From the NCBI RefSeq assembly GCF_900109575.1, contig NZ_FOAF01000009.1:167150-231149 (forward strand): a stretch of 64,000 bases of DNA, in the 5' to 3' direction. How positions within the stretch are numbered: the stretch's first letter is position 1; every line of letters begins with the position of its first letter. The notes beneath the pieces were generated by a model. That model did no database searches, was not told where the DNA came from, and saw only the letters and a program-made list of their open reading frames with translations. Shown one piece after another: positions 18,376 through 25,483 of this stretch. The translations under genes were made by a program, and so were the position numbers. The stretch is from Olivibacter domesticus (GTDB lineage Bacteria > Bacteroidota > Bacteroidia > Sphingobacteriales > Sphingobacteriaceae).

Positions 18376-19500
18376 CTATTTCCAATGAATGTTCTTTCTA
18401 AACAAGGACATAAATCCCATATATGAAATATAAAAGAAGTGAAATATTTCCATTATTGGTAGCCACATTATTAGCTCACGCACCTGCAATCTTTTCATAA
18501 GAGGGATATAAATGATCATTTGCAAAAGCAAACGAATTACATATCCTATAACAACTATCGGCCAAAAATAGGGTTGCAATATCAATATTAAAACGGCCGA
18601 AAAGTAAAAAAAGATAAATCCGAAAGCTTGTATGCTCAACATCAATTTATGTTTATTACGATAAGCGTTCCCTGCTCCAAAATGGCGTTTCTTTTGCTGT
18701 TTATAGGCTTGGTATGTAACTTTGGGATTACTCCATACCATGGCATCAGGATGAATACAGATTGCCACATTAGTACGCGTAGCATTTTGATTGACAAAAA
18801 GATCATCATCTCCAGACGGGATGTGCATATGAGTGGCGAATCCTCTCCCCTTAAAAAATAATTTTTTAGTATAGGCCAGGTTTCTTCCAACACCCATATA
18901 TGCATTTCTTTTTAACGCATAACCAAGGTAATTTATCGCCGTTTGAAAGGTCTCATACCTAATATATTTATTTAATAAGCCTTTCATTCGGGTATAAGGG
19001 GAATATCCTAATACAATTTCTATATTGCCTTGAAACTCCTGCGCCATATATTTTAGCCATTGATCTGATTGAGGATAGCAATCAGCATCTGTCAATATTA
19101 AATGTTCATGCGAGGCACCCTTTACACCCAACGTAACAGCAAATTTCTTACCATGTCTTGTATGGGCATTTTCTGAGATATCGATGGTACGCAAATGTTT
19201 GTATCGCTGTTTAAATTCCTTTAAGACCCAATTTGAATCATCACTTGAACAATCGTTTACTACAATTACTTCATATAATGGGTATTCTTGTTCCAGAATT
19301 TCTGACAGATACATACGCAGGTTTGATTCTTCATTTCTGGCGCAGACAATAACGGATAAGGGTGGGTATTCGATATTCTCCTTTAAATCTTTAACCTTGT
19401 AAACCTTCAATTTTCTATATACAAAGAGCATGTAATATAGCTGGAATAACAAAAAAAAGCTAAACAAAGCGGGTAATATATAACGAAGGTATTGTTCCAA
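18376..19500 (-). CDS. Family 2 glycosyltransferase, membrane-bound
   Basis: Processive-type GT2 enzyme of 374 residues. An N-terminal transmembrane helix (about 8-30) precedes the GT-A domain with PPLSVIVCARNEESNLRMYL, VNDCSSDDS, LILTDADCYPQS (DxD-type metal site) and a GDDDLFVNQ motif. Two or three C-terminal membrane segments follow (about 285-360). The start is TTG at 19500: the in-frame stop TAA lies eight codons upstream with no ATG between. A strong promoter lies upstream. The sugar and acceptor are unknown; envelope polysaccharide or glycolipid synthesis is the general role. Confidence 0.87.
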   Translation of the reverse strand: MEQYLRYILPALFSFFLLFQLYYMLFVYRKLKVYKVKDLKENIEYPPLSVIVCARNEESNLRMYLSEILEQEYPLYEVIVVNDCSSDDSNWVLKEFKQRYKHLRTIDISENAHTRHGKKFAVTLGVKGASHEHLILTDADCYPQSDQWLKYMAQEFQGNIEIVLGYSPYTRMKGLLNKYIRYETFQTAINYLGYALKRNAYMGVGRNLAYTKKLFFKGRGFATHMHIPSGDDDLFVNQNATRTNVAICIHPDAMVWSNPKVTYQAYKQQKKRHFGAGNAYRNKHKLMLSIQAFGFIFFYFSAVLILILQPYFWPIVVIGYVIRLLLQMIIYIPLMKRLQVRELIMWLPIMEIFHFFYISYMGFMSLFRKNIHWK

Positions 19501-19527
19501 TGTGTCTTTGAAAAGTGATAATTAGCT

Positions 19528-19559
19528 GCAAACTTAGATAAAATTGCTTTCAAACACAA
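19528..19559 (-). promoter_or_regulatory. Bacteroidota sigma-ABfr-type promoter, glycosyltransferase
   Basis: On the minus strand TTG (19559-19557), 20 bases, then TAAGTTTGC (19536-19528). This matches the -33 TTG / -7 TAnnTTTG consensus. It is about 28 bases upstream of the TTG start at 19500. Confidence 0.8.
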
Positions 19560-19588
19560 TTTTGTAATCTTTACTTTAACATAATAGA

Positions 19589-19620
19589 TTGTATAATAGA
19601 CACAATTTATCTAAGTTTGC
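19589..19620 (+). promoter_or_regulatory. Bacteroidota sigma-ABfr-type promoter, tgt
   Basis: TTG (19589-19591), 20 bases, TAAGTTTGC (19612-19620). Same -7 box and spacing as the divergent glycosyltransferase promoter. It decides the tgt start: a TTG at 19617 that would give a longer product lies inside the -7 box, so translation must begin downstream, at ATG 19668. Confidence 0.8.
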
Positions 19621-19667
19621 ACGTCAAAATAGCAAAATATATTGCGCCGCATAAAGCAGCATTCTAC

Positions 19668-20798
19668 ATGAAGTTCACGCTACAATCTACCGATAATTTG
19701 TCAAAGGCCCGTGCAGGGGAAATAGAAACTGCTCACGGAACGATACAAACACCTATTTTCATGCCTGTTGGCACCGCTGGATCGGTGAAAGGTGTTCATC
19801 AACATGAACTAAAGAAAGATATAGAAGCGCAAATTATATTAGGAAACACGTACCATCTTTACTTAAGACCAGGTCTTGATGTTATTCACGCAGCAGGAGG
19901 TCTACACAAATTTAACGGATGGGACAAGCCAATATTAACGGATAGTGGTGGCTACCAGGTATATTCGCTCACTGATGTCAGAAAGATAAAGGAAGAAGGG
20001 GTAACATTTAGATCTCATATTGATGGCTCTAAACATTTGTTCACTGCTGAGAATGTCATGGACACACAGCGTATTATTGGTGCAGATATTATTATGGCTT
20101 TTGACGAGTGTACACCTTATCCTTGTGATTATAAGTATGCAAAGGAATCACTAGACATGACCCATCGCTGGCTTAAACGCTGTTGTGAACGGTTTGATTC
20201 AACCCCCTCTCTCTATGGATATGAGCAAAGTTTGTTTCCAATAGTACAAGGTTCTGTATATAAGGATTTACGAGAAAAATCTGCCGAAACAATAGCTTCT
20301 TTTGACCGTGATGGGAACGCCATTGGAGGCTTATCTGTAGGGGAACCCGCCGAGGAAATGTATGCAATGACTGAAGTAGTAACGAACATTCTACCAAAAA
20401 ATAAACCACGTTACTTAATGGGGGTTGGAACACCTATTAACATACTTGAAAATATAGCGCTAGGGATCGATATGTTCGACTGCGTAATGCCAACTAGAAA
20501 TGGGAGAAACGGCATGTTGTTTACCAGAAATGGGATTATTAATATAAAAAATAAAAAATGGGAAGCCGATTTTTCTCCTATAGATGCTGATAGTGATTTA
20601 CATACTGATCTGTTTTATACAAAAGCCTACCTACGTCATTTAATTCACTCAAAGGAGTTACTTGGCGCACAAATTGCGACTTTACATAACCTTCACTTTT
20701 ATTTATGGTTGGTAAAAGAGGCCCGTAATAAAATTATAGAAGGTTCGTTTTACGAATGGAAGAATAAGATGGTAAAACAGCTGGGTGAAAGATTGTAG
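19668..20798 (+). CDS. tgt: tRNA-guanine transglycosylase (no zinc cysteines)
   Basis: Exchanges guanine 34 for a queuosine precursor in GUN-anticodon tRNAs. From ATG 19668 the product is 376 residues, the family length. Motifs: TPIFMPVGTAGSVKGV, ILGNTYHLYLRPG, LTDSGGYQVYSL (catalytic Asp), DIIMAFDECTPYP, GGLSVGEP and MFDCVMPTRNGRNG (nucleophile Asp in DCVMPTR). The C-terminal zinc site, normally CxCxxC plus His, reads SDLHTD, so all three Cys are absent; only the His of ATLHNLHFY remains. This may be a lineage feature, as I recall other Bacteroidota Tgt proteins lacking it. Confidence 0.95.
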   Translation: MKFTLQSTDNLSKARAGEIETAHGTIQTPIFMPVGTAGSVKGVHQHELKKDIEAQIILGNTYHLYLRPGLDVIHAAGGLHKFNGWDKPILTDSGGYQVYSLTDVRKIKEEGVTFRSHIDGSKHLFTAENVMDTQRIIGADIIMAFDECTPYPCDYKYAKESLDMTHRWLKRCCERFDSTPSLYGYEQSLFPIVQGSVYKDLREKSAETIASFDRDGNAIGGLSVGEPAEEMYAMTEVVTNILPKNKPRYLMGVGTPINILENIALGIDMFDCVMPTRNGRNGMLFTRNGIINIKNKKWEADFSPIDADSDLHTDLFYTKAYLRHLIHSKELLGAQIATLHNLHFYLWLVKEARNKIIEGSFYEWKNKMVKQLGERL

Positions 20799-20889
20799 CT
20801 ATATTGCAAAAGGCATTAATGTAACAACAAGCTATGTTAAGCCGTCTTGCTAATAGTAAAAAAACTAAATATTTTTATAGCTATATTAT

Positions 20890-21966
20890 ATGAATATTAT
20901 AGACAAGTATATCATTAAAAAGTATTTAGGTACTTTTATTTTCACCATGGCCATTTTCACTGTGGTAGCGGTAATATTTGATATATCTGAGCGAATGGAC
21001 GACTTCCTGAAAAACAAAGCCCCGCTCTCTAAAATTGTTTTCGAATACTATGCCGGCTTCATTCCATTTTATCTCAACTTTTTAAGTCCACTCATAAATT
21101 TTATTGCCGTCATCTTTTTCACTGCGAAAATGGCTGATCAAACAGAAATCGTACCTATCTTAAATGGGGGTATGAGCTTTAAACGATTTTTAAGGCCCTA
21201 TTTTATTGCGGCCTCCATTATATGTGCCGTTACTTTTGTATTTAATATTTACATTATCCCTCGTACAAATAAACTTAAAATCGGATTTGAAAACATCTAT
21301 GTGAAACCCTTAGACAATAACAGCAAAAGTTCAACCCATATGCAAATAGACAAGAATAGCTTTGTCTACATTGATAACTTTGATAACGACCGGAAGATCG
21401 GTTATAACTTTATTCTCGAGACCTTCAAAGGACAAGAACTTAAAGAAAAACTAATTGCCGATCGCATTACCTGGGATTCTATAAAAAACAATTGGAAAAT
21501 AGAAAATTACACCATTCGTACAGTAGACGGACTAAATGAAAAGATGACAAAAGGAACCACTAAAGATACAACTTTAGACATGGCTCCCCGAGATTTTGAG
21601 ATACGCGACAATGTTTTTGAAGCAATGACTACTCACGAACTTAATGAGCGAATTAAAAAAGAGGAGATTCGAGGGACTGGTTTAATGGTCAATATGAAAC
21701 TAGAAAAATATAAACGTTTTGTTTACCCTTTTTCTGCATACATTCTCACATTAATGGGTGTTTCCTTGTCTTCCAAAAAAGTACGCGGGGGGATCGGCTT
21801 GAGTTTGGGGCTTGGTATTGCCCTTAGTTTCACCTATATCTTGTTTATACAATTCGCGAATATGTTTTCTCTTAAAGGCGGATTACCTCCAATTATAGCT
21901 ATATTTATTCCGAGTGTTATCTTTTTACTAGTAGGTTTATACTTATTATATAAAGCACCAAAATAG
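20890..21966 (+). CDS. LptF/LptG family permease
   Basis: Inner-membrane subunit of the LPS export ABC transporter (YjgP/YjgQ family), 358 residues. The start MNIIDKYIIKKYLGTFIFTM is the coupling-helix end plus TM1. Three N-terminal membrane segments (about 12-35, 55-75, 95-120) precede a periplasmic jellyroll (about 125-270) with IDKNSFVYIDNF. Three C-terminal segments follow (about 277-357). It cannot be assigned to LptF or LptG with certainty. It forms a run with the downstream EamA gene (15-base gap) and fits the LPS theme of lptD. Confidence 0.92.
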   Translation: MNIIDKYIIKKYLGTFIFTMAIFTVVAVIFDISERMDDFLKNKAPLSKIVFEYYAGFIPFYLNFLSPLINFIAVIFFTAKMADQTEIVPILNGGMSFKRFLRPYFIAASIICAVTFVFNIYIIPRTNKLKIGFENIYVKPLDNNSKSSTHMQIDKNSFVYIDNFDNDRKIGYNFILETFKGQELKEKLIADRITWDSIKNNWKIENYTIRTVDGLNEKMTKGTTKDTTLDMAPRDFEIRDNVFEAMTTHELNERIKKEEIRGTGLMVNMKLEKYKRFVYPFSAYILTLMGVSLSSKKVRGGIGLSLGLGIALSFTYILFIQFANMFSLKGGLPPIIAIFIPSVIFLLVGLYLLYKAPK

Positions 21967-21981
21967 TCATTTCATAAACAC

Positions 21982-22890
21982 ATGCCACAATCTAGCATTA
22001 ACCGAAACCTGCTATTATTGCATTTAACGGTAATCATATGGGGTTTTACGGGTATATTGGGTGCATTAATTTCAATATCAGCCATTTATTTGGTGTGGTA
22101 CAGGGTTCTGATTGCGTTCATATCATTGTTCCTTTATTTTAAGTTTACTAGACAATCTATCAAAATAAACAAGGGATCTCTTTTAAAATTCACCCTAACA
22201 GGAGGTCTCGTGGGACTTCACTGGATATTATTCTTTCAATCTATAAAGCTATCCAATGTCTCCGTTACATTGGTATGTATGTCTTCTTTAACGCTCTTTA
22301 CAGCATTGTTGGAACCGCTGGTTAACAAACGAAAAATTGAATACCTTGAACTTATCATCGGTTTATTTATTATCATCGGTATCTATTTAATCTTTAAATT
22401 TGAAGCAAAATATGTAATAGGCATTATCCTTGGCTTATTATGTGCCTTTTGTGGAAGTCTATTCACTATCATTAACAGTAAACTCATAAAACATAGTAAA
22501 GCAACTATAATTAGCTTCTATGAAATGTTGGGTGCTTGGTTGTGGGTATCACTCTATCTTTTTTTATCGCAAAACTTCACAAATAAGATGCTATTGACTA
22601 ATAGCGATTTAATATATCTGTTAATACTAGGAACTGTCTGTACTTCCGCCGCCTATGTGGCAGGTGTTTCTGTCATGAAAGAATTAAGCGCATTCAGAGT
22701 GGCATTAATTACAAATCTTGAGCCTGTTTATGGCATCGTTTTGGCCTTACTTTTCTTCAAGCAAGAGGAGAAAATGAGTCTTGGCTTTTATGCCGGAGCA
22801 CTTATCGTTTTAGGGGCAGTTTTCTTATATCCGATATTTAAGTCAAAGATAGAACACAGAAAACTAAAAAAGCAATTGCCTATAATTTAA
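21982..22890 (+). CDS. EamA/DMT family transporter
   Basis: Drug/metabolite transporter superfamily protein, 302 residues, with ten predicted membrane helices in two EamA repeats (about 5-135 and 145-290). Characteristic segments are LLHLTVIIWGFTGILGALI at the start and TSAAYVAGVSVMKELSAFRV with NLEPVYGIVLALLFFKQEE in the second repeat. It probably exports small metabolites such as amino acids; the substrate is not predictable. It starts 15 bases after the LptF/G gene. Confidence 0.9.
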   Translation: MPQSSINRNLLLLHLTVIIWGFTGILGALISISAIYLVWYRVLIAFISLFLYFKFTRQSIKINKGSLLKFTLTGGLVGLHWILFFQSIKLSNVSVTLVCMSSLTLFTALLEPLVNKRKIEYLELIIGLFIIIGIYLIFKFEAKYVIGIILGLLCAFCGSLFTIINSKLIKHSKATIISFYEMLGAWLWVSLYLFLSQNFTNKMLLTNSDLIYLLILGTVCTSAAYVAGVSVMKELSAFRVALITNLEPVYGIVLALLFFKQEEKMSLGFYAGALIVLGAVFLYPIFKSKIEHRKLKKQLPII

Positions 22891-22917
22891 ATCATTGCTA
22901 CTTTTTTAGGCAGAACC

Positions 22918-24111
22918 TTATTTCTTTTTCCGTAGATCCAACGTGTACCCTGCGGTCCATTCAATAAAATCGGCCTTACCTGCATGAGCCTTTATAGAAA
23001 CGCCTGCAAAAAGGTCTTTGTATACATTATAGCGTGCGCCAATACGTAAAAACATTGGTTTATTTTCTATGTTAAATTCATTTTTGTGAAGGTAGTAACC
23101 TATATTACCATTTAAGTATAATCTGGATGTTAGTAAATGATCTATATAAAAGGCTGGCCCACCGGAAAATAGTGCTCCAAATGTTCCAGCTTTTTCACCA
23201 GCAATAAGCGCATCATTCCCTGAGGCGGAGTAAAAGACGTTGCCCCCCACTCCCAAACGCCATTTGTATCCAAGAAACCGGCTCCAGAAGATCCCTAAAG
23301 TAGACTTAAAATATTTCTTGGGATTAGCCCTATCTAATTGCTTGAAGCCAAAGGCATAGTTAAAATGCAGCTCATCCTCTTTAGGATTAGGGCCTACATA
23401 CTCCTTTCTAAAATCAAATGGTTTACTACTTGGAATATAGGTTACAGCCGCCGTCAAAGGTAACAAGTTAATACCTGTGTTGGGCAGTCTAAGGGCGCCA
23501 TTAGAAAAATGGTGAAAAGCTAAGCCAAGACCAAATTGGAAATGTCTGCTCAATTGATAATTTACCTGTCCACCGAAATCAATATAAACATTATTCTTCG
23601 TACCTATTAATAAATTAAAGGGGTTTTCATCTTCATCATAGGGATTAAATCTACCTGAAAGGCCTAACGAAATTCTGTAATTAAAACCCCATTTACTATT
23701 TATACGCGGTCTAATAGGAACCGCCACAAAGCCATAAACCGCATAAGGATTACCTACGTGAGCAAGGCCAAATGTACTTGAGTACAATCCGAAACCATAG
23801 ATGGGATAATTAAAAAGTTGATGATAAATATTTCCACCTCGTTTTGTTTGCCAGCCAATTTTTAAATTAAATGCATTGTAGTAAGCATCGTGAAGGGACT
23901 CTTTGGCACGCTCATTTCCAGCAAGGACACCACCGCTTTCGTGTTCCAATTGGATAACTAAGTGTTTCTTTTCATCAGTTATATAAGTGGAGGAATCACG
24001 AAGTGAAAAGGTGCGCGGGTGGTATTGTGCTGATGCGTAAAAAGCAAAATTGACAAAAAACAAGGTAATAAATGCAATAATTGAGTACGTTTTGAACATA
24101 AGCAAATTCAT
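22918..24111 (-). CDS. PagL-like acyloxyacyl hydrolase/outer-membrane barrel protein
   Basis: Exported 397-residue protein with a signal peptide (about 1-28, ending ASAQ) and a barrel-like C-terminal part of alternating strands, ending in DLRKKK. Around residue 197 it has LAFHHFSNGALRLPNTGINL, resembling the HxSN motif of lipid A 3-O-deacylase PagL. The position I would align to PagL's catalytic Glu appears to be Asn (GIN). The known family role is removal of an acyl chain from lipid A in the outer membrane; activity here is uncertain. It is convergent with the EamA gene. Confidence 0.72.
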   Translation of the reverse strand: MNLLMFKTYSIIAFITLFFVNFAFYASAQYHPRTFSLRDSSTYITDEKKHLVIQLEHESGGVLAGNERAKESLHDAYYNAFNLKIGWQTKRGGNIYHQLFNYPIYGFGLYSSTFGLAHVGNPYAVYGFVAVPIRPRINSKWGFNYRISLGLSGRFNPYDEDENPFNLLIGTKNNVYIDFGGQVNYQLSRHFQFGLGLAFHHFSNGALRLPNTGINLLPLTAAVTYIPSSKPFDFRKEYVGPNPKEDELHFNYAFGFKQLDRANPKKYFKSTLGIFWSRFLGYKWRLGVGGNVFYSASGNDALIAGEKAGTFGALFSGGPAFYIDHLLTSRLYLNGNIGYYLHKNEFNIENKPMFLRIGARYNVYKDLFAGVSIKAHAGKADFIEWTAGYTLDLRKKK

Positions 24112-25483
24112 AAATTCGGGGATGTCAAAGGTAAAAGAATAAGCAGATATTTTATACTATTTATAGCTTAAAAGTGCTCCCCACAGACCATTTAGTTAAA
24201 AAACACAAATAGAGAGCCTCTAAAGCATCAAAACACAGCAAGTATAACTCTTATTGTAATTTCCAAAAGAGCGCCTTAAAACGCTTAAAAAACAGCAAAT
24301 CCAAATCTACGAAATGCTTAAATTCCGAAAATCAATGATTATTCGATGTAGGTTGGGTAATCTATTTATTAAAAAGGTAGCCTAAAAAAGGAAAACATTT
24401 CACTATCGCATCATTACTTAGTGTATAATACCTTATTTCAATTCGTCTCAAAACCACGACAAAGTTGGTCTTCAATATATCTCCCTGTGTTAAGATTTTT
24501 ATCAACGAAAATAAAGGCAGACAAAGCGTTTCACCTACCACCCTTTTTACCTATACCCAATTCAATATTTATAAAAAATGGCGATTCTCATTTTAATTTT
24601 ATGCTGTACAAAGCATTGCTCAAAACACCTAAGCATTTCGGTTTTTTAGGGCCAAACATAAAGCAAAAAATAAAATTAGCGCCAGTACCTAAAAAGTGTC
24701 TTTCCTTTTAATCCCTTATCGGTGAAATAAACATCTACAAGCTTACCTTGTCTAGGGCGAAAGAACAATATGAAATTAAAAAAAAAAACAGAAAATTGAA
24801 ATCATTTACTTTATCAACAAAATACACTAAGTATTTATTCACTTCAACAAAATGCTATTTAAATTTCAGAGCAAAAAAAATAGTGGTCAATAAACAAAGG
24901 AGCAAAAAAATTATAACCACACCTATATAATGTTTTTTTTAAATTGGCAAATCAAGTCATCTTTGAAAGGGGGACAGATCAAAAAAATTGCATACTCATT
25001 TTAACTACTGGAAGATAAAAGAAAATATTTCTAAAGATTTTTTCATTTAAATGACGGCACTATTTTACACCTATTCTAGCATTAAGTCAACGAAAAGAAA
25101 ACAAGAAAAAACGTTCAAACACAAATAGCACTTTTCAATGGATATTAATTTATCTTCGTACAGAAACGCCCATCAAGACTAGCTTTTTCTCAGGCTGTCA
25201 AATCATAAAATATTTTATCTCTATAATATTCTCCCCAAAATTTAAACTGGCAATAGTGTACATTGTGAAGAAAAATCATACCTTAGTATTTAAGGTGCGT
25301 TCTTTATATTAACAAGTAAAAATATCAATATTTTAAATCGATATTTTCTATTAATTCATGTAAATGATAAAACCATTAAGTACTTAAAATCAAATACTTA
25401 AACTTACATAAACAAATAAATTATTTATATTAAACAAACACAGTACGCAATCAAAATACTACATTTTTTAGCAAACTTTTTTA
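24112..25483. other. AT-rich 1.37 kb gap without a convincing gene
   Basis: The longest non-coding stretch in the window, very AT-rich, especially 25310-25480. It holds two short plus-strand ORFs (24421-24711 and 24748-24930) of low-complexity Lys/Phe/Ser-rich content that I do not accept as genes. No tRNA, insertion sequence, inverted-repeat pair or clear promoter was seen. It separates the PagL-like gene and the large peptidase/barrel gene, both outer-membrane proteins, and may be eroded DNA or a long regulatory region. Confidence 0.6.

Noticed and set aside
19617..19667. Longer tgt N-terminus starting with TTG at 19617
   Set aside because: The TTG lies inside a strong -7 box, and the ATG at 19668 gives the normal family length.
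24421..24711. 96-codon plus-strand ORF in the AT-rich gap
   Set aside because: Non-ATG start (GTG), low-complexity Lys/Phe/Pro content, no recognisable motif, no promoter; looks like chance reading in AT-rich sequence.
24748..24930. 60-codon Lys-rich ORF in the AT-rich gap
   Set aside because: Composition simply reflects poly-A-rich DNA (runs of Lys/Asn); no fold-like pattern.
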